DNA of 64,000 nt from an uncultured Verrucomicrobiales bacterium. Lineage in GTDB: Bacteria > Verrucomicrobiota > Verrucomicrobiia > Verrucomicrobiales > Akkermansiaceae. The stretch's first letter is position 1. Each line of letters starts with the position of its first letter. The stretch spans positions 1-64,000 of the forward strand of contig CALGZA010000062.1 in the NCBI GenBank assembly GCA_937934595.1. Reading direction: 5' to 3'. The translations under genes were made by a program, and so were the position numbers. Below the pieces are notes generated by a model. That model searched no databases. It was not told where the DNA came from and worked only from the letters and a program-made list of their open reading frames with translations. This document shows, piece by piece, positions 27,380-36,842 of the stretch.

Positions 27380-27727
27380 TTACACTCCCCTTAAAAGCCT
27401 CTCAACAAAAAAAATAGCCAATACAATACTACCAAGTATTCCTACAATTAAACCAAAAATAGCACGACCCAGTCCCCGCTTCGGCTTTTCGCTACGCTTA
27501 CTCTTTTTGATTTCAAGAATCGCAATAATAGATACTATCAAAGCGAGCGGTGCAGGGATAACCACAAGACCAAAAAGCCCCAAGTAGCCAGCAGCAATAG
27601 CCCACCCAGAACGACCTACTGGGAGCAAAAAGCGCATCCCTGCATCATCCCCCATAGACTTAGGTCCCTGCGGTGAAACAACTTGATTATTTTGGTTAGA
27701 TTCCGGTGATTGATAAGGATTATTCAT
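27380..27727 (-). CDS. DUF4190-like small membrane protein
   Basis: 115 aa. A polar start with NNPYQSPESNQNN is followed by two membrane helices (AAGYLGLFGLVVIPAPLALI and AIFGLIVGILGSIVLAIFFV) joined by a basic loop (EIKKSKRSEKPKRGLGRA). The NPYQSP start and two-helix layout with a GLGRAIFGLIVG second helix are typical of the DUF4190 group; a similar protein lies at 60476. Function unknown. It is probably co-transcribed with the lipoyl-domain gene 10 bp downstream. Confidence 0.72.
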   Translation of the reverse strand: MNNPYQSPESNQNNQVVSPQGPKSMGDDAGMRFLLPVGRSGWAIAAGYLGLFGLVVIPAPLALIVSIIAILEIKKSKRSEKPKRGLGRAIFGLIVGILGSIVLAIFFVERLLRGV

Positions 27728-27845
27728 AAATTTAAATTAAGGTCGGAAACCCAGCAGTAAACAAATCTACATTAATCAATAACAATAAAAACTTAAAAAA
27801 ACACCAGCTCAATAGTTCCTAACCTAAATACAATCAAAGACAAAC

Positions 27846-29522
27846 CTACTCAGCCTTCTCTTTCATATCCTTCGTCTTCAATATAGCCTCAGCCATCTGC
27901 TGTGTCTGCTCTATATTATGCTGTGGATGCGGAGGCATTGGCTGATCTCCCCAAACTCCATGTCCACCACTTATAATCTTCCGCGCCAAATACTCCGCAG
28001 CATCCTTCCTCGCACTATACTTCTTAGCCACTTCAAAATAACTCGGCCCAATAGACTTCTTATTACTCATATGACACGCAAGACACGATGACTCAGATAT
28101 CATCTTCGTCCCAGGCGCCCCAGCTGGCAAACCTGCTATCCTCGGGTCCAGCTTCTTAGTATCTATCGCCACCGCCTTCTTCGAATATCTAATACGCTTC
28201 AATGTCCCGTTCTTATTATCATACCAACCAGAACCATACTCAAGAACGTAAAGATCTCCATCCGGACTAAACTCTATATCAAAAGGATGAGCAAAACGAT
28301 GCTTCTTGAAAATCGGCTCCTCCCAGAGCTTATTCCCCTTATCGTCTAACTTAATGATCATAAATCTCCCATTATTCCAATCGTAAGTGAACATCGATGA
28401 ATCCATACTCTCAGGAAACGCATTCTTAGACTTCGAAAAAGCAGAAGAATAATACACCGGCCCCACACAAGTACATGAATGCCTCATCGTCTTAAAAGCC
28501 GGCTGTGCTGGAGGCAGCTGCTCCAAACCAGTATTATTTACAGAAAAATTCATCGGCTTCAGCGGATCAAACACCTTACCTAACGCCTTAGTCTTAAAAT
28601 CATAATCCGCATATGCCTCATTTGCACCAGAAAAATAAGGCCATCCATAATTACCAGCTTTCTTAGCCTGGTTAATCTCATCATAACCACTCGGCCCACG
28701 CTCAGTCTTCTTAGAAGCATCCGGACCCACCTGAGCCCAATACAAAATATTCAACTTAGAATCCACAGTGAATCGATACGGATTCCTGCACCCCATCACA
28801 TAAATCTCAGGCTTAGTCTTAGCCATCCCCTTAGGAAATAAATTACCCTCAGGTATTTCATATCCACCATCATCAGTAGGCTTTATCCTAATTATCTTCC
28901 CCCTCAAATCATTCGTATTCGCAGATGTCCTCTGTGCATCAGCAAACTTCCTCCCCTCTCTCTCATCAATAGGTGCAAACCCATTCGAAACAAAAGGATT
29001 CGTATTATCTCCAGTAGCCAAATAAAGCAACCCATCAGGCCCAAACTCCACAGAACCACCCTCGTGACATATACTATTTCCCCTATCACGCGGAATCTTA
29101 AGCATCACCTTCTCATCCTTTAAGCCACTCCCATCAAACGTAAAGCGCACCAACTGGCTGTGACTCATCCCAGCAGGTGAGTAATAAACATAAAGCCATT
29201 GATTCTTTGTAAAATCAGGATGGAGAGCTATTCCTAACAAACCCGTCTCATTATCAAACTTACGCGTCTTATCCCTCACAGCCACATCCAGCGCAGCCAC
29301 CTGAACCGTCTTCTTAGACACAGGATCATAAAGCTTAATCCTCCCCGTCCGCTCAATCATAAAAACCTTACCATCTCCCGTAACAGCAAGCTCCATCGTA
29401 TCCATTAACCCACTCACAAGAGTTTCAACTTGAAAATTCTCATCAGCAGGCAACCCATGCTCGGATCCAAACAAACTACATCCAAGTAACAAACTAAGCA
29501 GTGAAATTTTTAAACGCATCAT
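27846..29522 (-). CDS. Soluble sugar dehydrogenase-like propeller fused to cytochrome c
   Basis: 558 aa, exported (MRLKISLLSLLLGCSLFGSE; LLLGCS may even be a lipobox). Residues about 30-430 form a glucose/sorbosone dehydrogenase-type beta-propeller (GDGKVFMIERTGRIKLYDP, LLGIALHPDF, LLYLATGDNTNPF, GCRNPYRFTVD, NYGWPYFSG). A C-terminal c-type haem domain has SSCLACHMSNKKSIGPSY and the distal methionine probably in DQPMPPHP. It is likely to oxidise a sugar or alcohol in the periplasm, with PQQ as possible cofactor, and pass electrons to its own haem. Such fusions are abundant in Verrucomicrobia and Planctomycetes. It is 21 bp downstream of the E2 gene. Confidence 0.86.
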   Translation of the reverse strand: MMRLKISLLSLLLGCSLFGSEHGLPADENFQVETLVSGLMDTMELAVTGDGKVFMIERTGRIKLYDPVSKKTVQVAALDVAVRDKTRKFDNETGLLGIALHPDFTKNQWLYVYYSPAGMSHSQLVRFTFDGSGLKDEKVMLKIPRDRGNSICHEGGSVEFGPDGLLYLATGDNTNPFVSNGFAPIDEREGRKFADAQRTSANTNDLRGKIIRIKPTDDGGYEIPEGNLFPKGMAKTKPEIYVMGCRNPYRFTVDSKLNILYWAQVGPDASKKTERGPSGYDEINQAKKAGNYGWPYFSGANEAYADYDFKTKALGKVFDPLKPMNFSVNNTGLEQLPPAQPAFKTMRHSCTCVGPVYYSSAFSKSKNAFPESMDSSMFTYDWNNGRFMIIKLDDKGNKLWEEPIFKKHRFAHPFDIEFSPDGDLYVLEYGSGWYDNKNGTLKRIRYSKKAVAIDTKKLDPRIAGLPAGAPGTKMISESSCLACHMSNKKSIGPSYFEVAKKYSARKDAAEYLARKIISGGHGVWGDQPMPPHPQHNIEQTQQMAEAILKTKDMKEKAE

Positions 29523-29543
29523 AAATAGTATCCTACATAAACA

Positions 29544-30782
29544 TTAAAGTGACTCAGGATTACCCAATAGCTCAGCCACACGGCTCAATAACCTACCAGC
29601 ATCCCCACCATCAATAACCCGATGATCAAAAGTCAGCGCTAATTCAGCCTCAGTAGCTGGAACAAAAGCATTAACCTGATCACTCCACACAGGACGCTTC
29701 ACCCCAGCACTTATACCAAGAATCAAAGTCTCATTTGGTAACGGAATCGGAGTACCCCATGTTAAACCAAATGTCCCAAAATTAGTCACAGTAGCTATCC
29801 CTCCCTTCAGAGACCCCTCTGGTAATCGCCTATTCCTAGCCTGATCCACTAACTCAGAATACTCAGAGTTCAACTCACTCACAGTCTTCGTATCCACCTC
29901 CCGTATCACAGGCACCATCACACCATTATCCACCTGAACTGCACAGCCAATATCAAAACTCTTAGGATGAACAATCTTCTCTCCTATCAAATAACCTGCT
30001 GATGACGGCGACTCAGATAAAGCAATAGCAAACGCCCTCAAAACATACAACGTAAGACCAGGCTTCGGATTCTGAACACGTCGATGATCCAGCAACTTAT
30101 CCATAACAAGTGGATGCCCAACCGTAGCCAAAGGCCTAGTCGTAGACCTCCTCATCGCATCAGCAACAGCCAACCTCATTGGAGAAGCCGCTGAAGCCGG
30201 CCAATCAGTAATATACTCCAAGAAACCCTCTAAATCTTCTACTGTAACCCTACCTCCACCACCACTACCAGGAATCGCAGATATATCCGCTGCACGTAAT
30301 CCCAACTCATTCATCCTTGCTCGCATCCTAGGAGAAATATAATGCGCCCCAGACTTACCAGCCGGAACAGGTAAACCCTGAACCGTAGGAGATACATCCT
30401 TAGGCTCAAAATACCCTCCATCCTCAGTCTTAAAATGTAAATTAGCCTCTTCATCATCTCCCCCAGCCTTCTCCTGCGTCTCCACAGCCTCACTAACGCC
30501 CTCACGAACCGTAGATACACCTGTCCTCTCTATCTCTTCCTCAGTAGCCTCAACCGTTCCCAAAACACTACCAACTGCATAACTCACACCCTCCTCAGCT
30601 AGAATCTCTTTCAGAACCCCTCCACACAATGTAGTGACCCCCATAGTAGCCTTGTTAGTCTCTACTTCTATAATTTCCTGATCCACTTCCACTACATCTC
30701 CTACAGAGACATTGAAGCGAATAATAGTGGCCTCAGCGATAGATTCACCGAGTTGCGGCATGACGATTGGTATTCTTGGCAT
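29544..30782 (-). CDS. 2-oxoacid dehydrogenase E2 (dihydrolipoyl acyltransferase)
   Basis: 412 aa. It has one lipoyl domain (1-80) with the lipoyl lysine K44 in EVETNKATMG, then a flexible acidic linker. The peripheral subunit-binding domain (YISPRMRARMNELGLRAADI, about 145-190) follows, then the catalytic domain with NFGTFGLTWGTPIP and the active-site DHRVIDGGDAG. The common D in ETDKA is N here. The substrate may be pyruvate or branched-chain 2-oxoacids. It follows the E1 beta and alpha genes on the same strand; no E3 gene is in the window. Confidence 0.9.
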   Translation of the reverse strand: MPRIPIVMPQLGESIAEATIIRFNVSVGDVVEVDQEIIEVETNKATMGVTTLCGGVLKEILAEEGVSYAVGSVLGTVEATEEEIERTGVSTVREGVSEAVETQEKAGGDDEEANLHFKTEDGGYFEPKDVSPTVQGLPVPAGKSGAHYISPRMRARMNELGLRAADISAIPGSGGGGRVTVEDLEGFLEYITDWPASAASPMRLAVADAMRRSTTRPLATVGHPLVMDKLLDHRRVQNPKPGLTLYVLRAFAIALSESPSSAGYLIGEKIVHPKSFDIGCAVQVDNGVMVPVIREVDTKTVSELNSEYSELVDQARNRRLPEGSLKGGIATVTNFGTFGLTWGTPIPLPNETLILGISAGVKRPVWSDQVNAFVPATEAELALTFDHRVIDGGDAGRLLSRVAELLGNPESL

Positions 30783-30824
30783 GATCTTTAAAACGTATTA
30801 AATTTGAAAAAAATTACTTATAAA

Positions 30825-31796
30825 CTAGTAAGCTAAAAGCTCCTTAAGTGCGTGACAAATAGATTCTGGAGTCGGCCTATGCGCCGCCCACAATTTAGGG
30901 TGATAAGGTATCGGTGAATCCTTCGCATTCAATCGCATCGGCGGCGCATCAAGCAAATGAAAACCCTCCTTCATTACCCTCGAAACAATCTCAGCAGTTA
31001 CGCCACCCCACGGGAAAGACTCCCCCACAGCTAGAAGCCTTCCAGTCCGCGCAACTGATGCCACAACCGTATCTGTATCCAATGGCTTTACAGATCGTAA
31101 ATCCACTACCTCTATCTCCCAGCCTTCACTCTGTAACATCTCAGCCGCTCGCACAGCCTCATGCACCATCGCACTATACGTCACAACAGTAGCATGCTTA
31201 CCAGGCCGAGTTACCCTAGCCTTACCTATCGGCAACCTAAGACCATCACCCTCATAATCATCACTCTTCAGCCAACGATATAAAAGCTTATGCTCACAAT
31301 AAATCACAGGATCATCCATCGCCACACCCTCAAGCAGCATATGATACGCATCCGATACAGTCGCTGGCGTCAAAACCACACATCCAGGGTAATGACTATA
31401 AATTGCCTCTATACTCTGACTGTGAAACGGCCCAGAACCAGGAGTTCCTCCTGATGGCATCCTCACTGTAATCGGCACAGGAACGCCAGTCCTATAATAA
31501 TGAGTCGCCGCATTATTCACTATCTGGTTAAAACCCACAGATGAAAAATCAGCAAACTGCATCTCAATAATCGGCCGCATCCCCTCAATAGCTGCTCCTA
31601 TTGCCATACCTATCATCGCATCCTCACTAATAGGTGCATCCATGACGCGCTCAGGCCACTTATCCTGTAAACCCTTAGTCGCCTTAAAAGCACCACCAAA
31701 TGCACCAATATCCTGCCCATAAATGAACACGCTCTCATCTGACTCTAACGCCTTATACTGCGCATCCTTGATGGCATCTATGTATGTTACTGACAT
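30825..31796 (-). CDS. 2-oxoacid dehydrogenase E1 beta subunit
   Basis: 323 aa, usual length. It carries the transketolase pyrimidine-binding domain (DESVFIYGQDIGAFGGAFKA, ISEDAMIGMAIGAAIEGMRP, MQFADFSSVGFNQIVNNAAT) and the C-terminal transketolase domain (ATVVTYSAMVHEAVRAAEML, DLRSVKPLDTDTV, AVGESFPWGG). It pairs with E1 alpha 29 bp upstream and E2 42 bp downstream. It decarboxylates pyruvate or a branched-chain 2-oxoacid with TPP. Confidence 0.93.
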   Translation of the reverse strand: MSVTYIDAIKDAQYKALESDESVFIYGQDIGAFGGAFKATKGLQDKWPERVMDAPISEDAMIGMAIGAAIEGMRPIIEMQFADFSSVGFNQIVNNAATHYYRTGVPVPITVRMPSGGTPGSGPFHSQSIEAIYSHYPGCVVLTPATVSDAYHMLLEGVAMDDPVIYCEHKLLYRWLKSDDYEGDGLRLPIGKARVTRPGKHATVVTYSAMVHEAVRAAEMLQSEGWEIEVVDLRSVKPLDTDTVVASVARTGRLLAVGESFPWGGVTAEIVSRVMKEGFHLLDAPPMRLNAKDSPIPYHPKLWAAHRPTPESICHALKELLAY

Positions 31797-31825
31797 ATAA
31801 AAAAATTAAATTAAAACTATAAATA

Positions 31826-32815
31826 CTACCAATTACGAAAACTACCCCGAGACAATGAACTCCAATCCTCACGATAAGGATCCGGAGCATCCTCCTTCTG
31901 TGCCTTCGTCACAGCCGCCTGAACCTCACGCTTAGCCTCATTCTCCCACTCAGCTAACTCATCCTCACTCAACCAACCACGCTCAAACAACTGAGCCTTA
32001 CCCACCTCAATACAATCTCGCCCATAATGACTAGTCCGTATCTCCTCAGGAATATAAGAACCATCATCATGCTCGCCATGACCACCTAATCGCAGTAACT
32101 TCGCTACCACCATCTGCGGCCCCTCACCCCTCCTCGCAGCATCCACAGCACCACCTATTACACTTGCACAAGCCAAAGTATCCGTACCATCTACAGAATG
32201 ACCCACAAGACCATAACCTTTAGCCCTATCTATCAAATCATCACAGGCATACTGCTTACTACTCGGCGTCGAATAAGCAAACTGATTATCAGCCACCACC
32301 ACTACCACAGGCAGCTTCTCCACAGCCACATAATTCAAACCCTCATGAAATGAACCAGTAGATGTCGCTCCATCACCAATACAAGTCGCACCAACACAAC
32401 CATCCATCCTACCCTGAATCTGCCTAGCCTTAAGCATCCCACCTAACACTGACAAAGAAGTCCCCAAGTGACTAATCATCGCTATCAAACCCTCCTTCGG
32501 TCGACCACGGTGAATATTACCATCCCGCCCCCTCATAGGACCCTTCACAGACCCCAGATAAGTCCTCGTCGCATCAAGCATATCCTCACCAAAAGCAGTC
32601 CTCCCAGCCTGGTCTCTTATCAATGGCGCAAAAATATCCTTACCCATCTCTAAACGCCCTCCTATTGAAGCACTCACTGCCTCCTGCCCCTTCCCCAGAT
32701 AAACTCCACCCACAATCTGGCCAGCCTTATACAGAGAGCTAAACTTAGCCTCTAATAAACGAGCTGTAACCATGGCTCGGTAAACTTTACGCGCGTGTTC
32801 TTTTGTAAGATCCAT
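31826..32815 (-). CDS. 2-oxoacid dehydrogenase E1 alpha subunit
   Basis: 329 aa. The TPP/Mg motif runs from CIGDGATSTGSFHEGLNYVA to VVVVADNQFAYSTP, the GDG-to-N pattern. The phosphorylation-loop region reads FRNW-less and short at the end, as in many bacterial forms. It is the first gene of an E1alpha-E1beta-E2 operon, with a 225-bp gap to the divergent nucleotidyltransferase gene that should contain its promoter. Whether the complex is pyruvate or branched-chain type is not decided by sequence. Confidence 0.92.
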   Translation of the reverse strand: MDLTKEHARKVYRAMVTARLLEAKFSSLYKAGQIVGGVYLGKGQEAVSASIGGRLEMGKDIFAPLIRDQAGRTAFGEDMLDATRTYLGSVKGPMRGRDGNIHRGRPKEGLIAMISHLGTSLSVLGGMLKARQIQGRMDGCVGATCIGDGATSTGSFHEGLNYVAVEKLPVVVVVADNQFAYSTPSSKQYACDDLIDRAKGYGLVGHSVDGTDTLACASVIGGAVDAARRGEGPQMVVAKLLRLGGHGEHDDGSYIPEEIRTSHYGRDCIEVGKAQLFERGWLSEDELAEWENEAKREVQAAVTKAQKEDAPDPYREDWSSLSRGSFRNW

Positions 32816-33040
32816 TGTTTCGATTGATGTCAGACTAAAACTAATTATTTAATCAAAATGTTGAGTTAACTTCAGAGCGAATCTACAACTAAAATTCCTG
32901 CTTAAGCAAACATTTTCCGAAACTATAAATACACCACTTCATACAAAAAACATTCCATTGCAAATTTTTTGTTGCACTACAAACACATCTTGAAGCATAA
33001 CAACAACCTAATTATTTCAAACTTCCTTAATAATCCTTCT

Positions 33041-33967
33041 ATGAAACCAACACTTCTAGTTCTCGCCGCAGGCATGGGTAGCCGTTACGGTGGCCTTAAA
33101 CAAATGGACCCAATGGGACCAAACGGCGAAACCGTACTCGATTATTCCGTCTATGACGCCATCCGTGCCGGCTTCACTCGAGTTGTCTTCATCATCAGAG
33201 AAGAATTTGCATCTGACTTCAAAACAAAAATGGGAGACAAATTCGCAGACAAAATAGAAGTCCATTACTGCTACCAAGACCTAAACGACCTACCTAATAA
33301 CTTCACACTCCCAAATGGAAGAACCAAACCATGGGGAACCTCACACGCCATCCTCGCAGCCAGACACATTATCGACTCCCACTTCGCAGTCATCAATGCT
33401 GACGACTTCTACGGCAGAGACTCATTCAAGCAAATCATCTCATACTTCAAAAAAAACGAGAACAACACCAGCGATACAGACAAATACTGCATGGTTGGAT
33501 ACAAACTCAAAAACACACTCTCCGAATTCGGTGACGTAAACCGCGGCATCTGCAAAGAAAATAACAACCTCCTCATCACCGTAGAAGAACACACTCAAAT
33601 CTTAATCGAAAAAGACGGCATTTGCCGCGGCCAAAACCTCGCCGGCAATAGAGTTGAACTCTCACCCACCGCCATCGCATCCATGAACTTCTGGGGCTTC
33701 TCCGGAACACTAATGGGACACCTCGAAGAACACTTCACAGAATTTCTCAAAAATCACGGCACTGAACTCACCTCAGAATGCTACATCCCCACCGTCGTAG
33801 ACAACCTCCTCACAAATGGCAAAGCTGAATGTAACATACTAGAAACCACCAGCTCATGGTTCGGAGTCACCTACCCGCAAGACAAAGAAGCCTGCGTAAA
33901 AAGCATCAAGACCCTCGTAGAGTCTGAGGAATACCCATCAGACCTCTGGAACTGCGCCCACACCTAA
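33041..33967 (+). CDS. Sugar-phosphate nucleotidyltransferase
   Basis: 308 aa from ATG 33041 (the frame is open 72 bp further up, without family features). The nucleotide-binding start is LLVLAAGMGSRYGGLKQMDP, with later KPWGTSHAILAARHII and VINADDFYGRDSF. This is the GT-A nucleotidyltransferase fold that makes NDP-sugars from sugar 1-phosphates. No hexapeptide-repeat acetyltransferase domain follows. The sugar is unknown. It lies alone on +, near manC (36.8 kb), so the cell makes several activated sugars for its envelope. Confidence 0.82.
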   Translation: MKPTLLVLAAGMGSRYGGLKQMDPMGPNGETVLDYSVYDAIRAGFTRVVFIIREEFASDFKTKMGDKFADKIEVHYCYQDLNDLPNNFTLPNGRTKPWGTSHAILAARHIIDSHFAVINADDFYGRDSFKQIISYFKKNENNTSDTDKYCMVGYKLKNTLSEFGDVNRGICKENNNLLITVEEHTQILIEKDGICRGQNLAGNRVELSPTAIASMNFWGFSGTLMGHLEEHFTEFLKNHGTELTSECYIPTVVDNLLTNGKAECNILETTSSWFGVTYPQDKEACVKSIKTLVESEEYPSDLWNCAHT

Positions 33968-34086
33968 AAAACAATAACCCTACACCTCCTCCTCTAAGCC
34001 ACTCTATAAGTATCTCCATACCGCAGTTCTTTCTGCCGCTCTGCTACGCACCAAGATACCCTTCAGTAATAAACTAGAGGTATACA

Positions 34087-35382
34087 CTAGCTATACTCAG
34101 CATAAATACTACTCACCTCATCAGCTATAATAGCCAAACCAGCCTCAACCTTATCAGCAGGCATCGTATAAGTAACACGGATACACTCATCTGCATGCTT
34201 CCAGTCAGCACCCTCATCCAAACCAAAGAAAAAATGGTGACCAGACACAACCAACACACCCCTGTCCTTCAACCTAACATAAAGCTCCTGTGAACTAATA
34301 GGCAACCCCTCAAACCATAGCCACAAAAACAACGCACCCTCACTCACATGATAACGATAAGGTAAATCAGCAGAAAAATACTCCGCCACCCAGCCCTGAG
34401 CATCCAATGACTTCTGCTTATAATAAGGCTTCACTATATCATTACTAATACGCAAAATCTCACCAGACTCAACCAACGGACACATCAATGCCTGACCAAT
34501 ATTATTATTCGCCAAACCAATAATAGCACTCATCGAAGAAACCGCAGCAGCCACCTCCTCGCTCGCCACCACAATACCCGTCCGTGTTCCAGGCAACCCA
34601 ATCTTAGATAAACTCAACGTCAAAATAACCTGCTCATCCCACAAAGGATTTGCTTCCGCAAAAAAGATATTAGGAAACGGCGCACCATAAGCATTATCAA
34701 TAATTAAAGGAATATCATGCTCCTTAGCCATATCTGCCAACCTCTCCATCTCACCATCAGTCAATACATTACCCGTTGGATTCGTTGGCCTAGATACACA
34801 TATAGCAGCTATCTCATCAGTGATCTCTATCGCATCAAAATCTACCCTATACTTAAACTGATGATCCCCTATACGCTCAATAATCGGCCTATACCCAACA
34901 AAAAAATCCTCCCCCACAGACTGATTTGCATACCCTATATACTCAGGAACTATCGGCAATAAAACCTTCTTCCTCACACCATCCTCACCCGGCATACGCC
35001 CAGCCAATGCATTAAACAAAAAGAAAAATGCCGTCTGACCACCACTAGTAATAGCTATATTCTTCTCCGTAACCTCCCACCCAAAATGCTCCCTAAGCAT
35101 CTGCGCAGTCGCCCTCAAAAAAGCAGGTGACCCGCAAGGTGGATCATAATTCCCTAAAACAGCCTCCATACTACCCTGCCCATTCACAGGAACAGACATT
35201 ATCTCCTCCATACGCTTTCGCCATATCTCATCAACCTCAGGAATATGCGCAGGCTGTCCACCTCCCAGCATAATGATATCATCACCACCCTCAGCAAGAG
35301 CATTTCCCAGATCGCTCATCAACTGCTCGATACCGCTCCCCTTACAAAGCCTCTCACCAAATTTTGAAAATTCTACATTCAT
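34087..35382 (-). CDS. avtA: Valine-pyruvate aminotransferase-like (AvtA family)
   Basis: 431 aa, a fold-type I PLP aminotransferase. The start MNVEFSKFGERLCKGSGIEQ and IIMLGGGQPAHIPEVDEIW are typical of AvtA. The PLP lysine is in LTLSLSKIGLPGTRTGIV; other contacts are AITSGGQTAFFFLF and CVSRPTNPTGNVLTDGEM. Known members move amino groups between valine or other hydrophobic amino acids and pyruvate. The aromatic operon lacks its own tyrosine aminotransferase; this is one of two aminotransferases in the window, but nothing in its position links it to tyrosine. Confidence 0.85.
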   Translation of the reverse strand: MNVEFSKFGERLCKGSGIEQLMSDLGNALAEGGDDIIMLGGGQPAHIPEVDEIWRKRMEEIMSVPVNGQGSMEAVLGNYDPPCGSPAFLRATAQMLREHFGWEVTEKNIAITSGGQTAFFFLFNALAGRMPGEDGVRKKVLLPIVPEYIGYANQSVGEDFFVGYRPIIERIGDHQFKYRVDFDAIEITDEIAAICVSRPTNPTGNVLTDGEMERLADMAKEHDIPLIIDNAYGAPFPNIFFAEANPLWDEQVILTLSLSKIGLPGTRTGIVVASEEVAAAVSSMSAIIGLANNNIGQALMCPLVESGEILRISNDIVKPYYKQKSLDAQGWVAEYFSADLPYRYHVSEGALFLWLWFEGLPISSQELYVRLKDRGVLVVSGHHFFFGLDEGADWKHADECIRVTYTMPADKVEAGLAIIADEVSSIYAEYS

Positions 35383-35563
35383 CTTTTACTATATAATAAA
35401 GCCGAAAACATACCCACCTAGCCTCCTTAAGCAATAGCAAATATAACCAAAAACAACTATTTGCAAAAACAACATCCACTCGCACCACCAACAAAAAAAG
35501 CCCCAGATAATCAATACAATCGACCACCCAAAGCTCTAATACAAATGCACAAATAAAACTTAT

Positions 35564-36304
35564 CTACTGAGGTAAGCCAGGATTTGACGGCTCAGGCGCT
35601 GGAACATCAGGCAAAGTCGGTATAAGAGGCTCCAAATCAGGAACATCAAGAGACGGCACCTTAGGAACTTCAGGTATCACCGGCACAGGCGCACTAATAC
35701 TTGGCACAGGCTCAGAAACAACCGGATCCAAATCACCAGCACTTATACCAGGAACAATAGGCTCTGGCGCCACATCAGGAACTATCGGAGCCTCATTTGA
35801 CTTCACCTTAGTTACTCCACCATCATTCTTACTCCACTTCTTCTTAACACCACTAGGGGCAGGCGCCACAGAATTAGAATCAGTTAATACACCCTTAGTT
35901 ACCACCATCACACTAGATACATAACCAGTCACACCATCACCAGTCACCACCTTAATAAAATCCTTCTGCCCACCTATAACACGCAAAGTAGTCCCTAACT
36001 TTAGCACCTTCTTGTAACGGTCACCAGATTTAGGCACCTTAGAAAATAAAGCAGTATTCGGTATTACTACCTCCACTATATCACCATAGCTAAACCCATG
36101 GTCATTAGAATTCACCACAGCCCCAGTTTGAGAATTTACAGAATTACCACTCGCCCTAGACTTACTACCCACCCTATCTAAAGGATTATAACCAGTCGCA
36201 CTAATAGGCTGATTAAATCTCTCCACCACACCACAACTCCCAAGCACAAAAACCGCACCAGCACTTAACAACGGAAGCAAAGTAAAATCTCTCAAAATGT
36301 TCAT
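35564..36304 (-). CDS. SH3-domain lipoprotein with proline-rich tail
   Basis: 246 aa from ATG 36304, chosen because it gives a compact signal peptide (MNILRDFTLLPLLSAGAVFV) ending in the lipobox LGSC; the frame opens 12 codons further up. Residues about 75-140 look like a bacterial SH3 domain (TALFSKVPKSGDRYKKVLKL, LRVIGGQKDFIKV, GVTGYVSSVMVV). The last 90 residues are rich in P, V, S and acids (VPDVAPEPIVPG, PVPVIPEVPKVPSLDVPDL), likely an extended spacer across the periplasm. Such proteins often bind peptidoglycan. It stands 31 bp beyond no other gene; its own transcript is likely. Confidence 0.7.
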   Translation of the reverse strand: MNILRDFTLLPLLSAGAVFVLGSCGVVERFNQPISATGYNPLDRVGSKSRASGNSVNSQTGAVVNSNDHGFSYGDIVEVVIPNTALFSKVPKSGDRYKKVLKLGTTLRVIGGQKDFIKVVTGDGVTGYVSSVMVVTKGVLTDSNSVAPAPSGVKKKWSKNDGGVTKVKSNEAPIVPDVAPEPIVPGISAGDLDPVVSEPVPSISAPVPVIPEVPKVPSLDVPDLEPLIPTLPDVPAPEPSNPGLPQ

Positions 36305-36416
36305 ACCCGCACTTATGGTACAAAAACTTCTAATCGTCAAAGAATTTCCATGTAATAAATTAAAATATAATCTACCACATCATCAACCACTCCTAACCAC
36401 TCAACCCACTAAAAAA

Positions 36417-36749
36417 TTAGCCAATATACATACCATCCTGAACATCCTCATGAACATAACTAGTAGCAGCCTTATCATCTAAACCACCAGCCTTACGAAT
36501 CCCATCCAACGTGCGCCTACTCCCCCTCGCAGTCTGTGGACCAGCTACCTTATTACGCACCACACCCACAACCGTAGGCGTCACCGCTAACATCCCAAGA
36601 CAAGCCAAAGAAAAAGCAACCGGCCTCCTAGCACCACGATGCATCATATCCCCCAGCATTACGCCAGCAGCTATACCCAGCACAGTAGGCGCTGCAGCAG
36701 ACGTTTTAGCTCTCCAGTTCTTCCGTATCTCAGCATCTGAATATTTCAT
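36417..36749 (-). CDS. Small hydrophobic protein of unknown function
   Basis: 110 aa from ATG 36749 (MKYSDAEIRKNWRAKTSAAA); two ATGs lie 6 and 13 codons upstream. Two weakly hydrophobic segments (PTVLGIAAGVMLGDMM and FSLACLGMLAVTPTVVGVV) are separated by HRGARRP, so it may be a two-helix membrane protein. The tail is polar (TLDGIRKAGGLDDKAATSYV). I do not recognise the family. The 112 bp to the SH3 lipoprotein start contain no visible signal. Confidence 0.5.
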   Translation of the reverse strand: MKYSDAEIRKNWRAKTSAAAPTVLGIAAGVMLGDMMHRGARRPVAFSLACLGMLAVTPTVVGVVRNKVAGPQTARGSRRTLDGIRKAGGLDDKAATSYVHEDVQDGMYIG

Positions 36750-36842
36750 GCAATAAGTAAAACTCATTTTTATAAATAAAAAAACCAAATTCTTTATCTT
36801 TTATTACTTTTACTAACTCCCATTCACGTACATCGTCACAAC

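Noticed and set aside
35470-35563. GGGGCTTTTTTT on - as a terminator for the SH3 lipoprotein gene
   Set aside because: No complementary AGCCCC arm is close enough upstream to form a stem.
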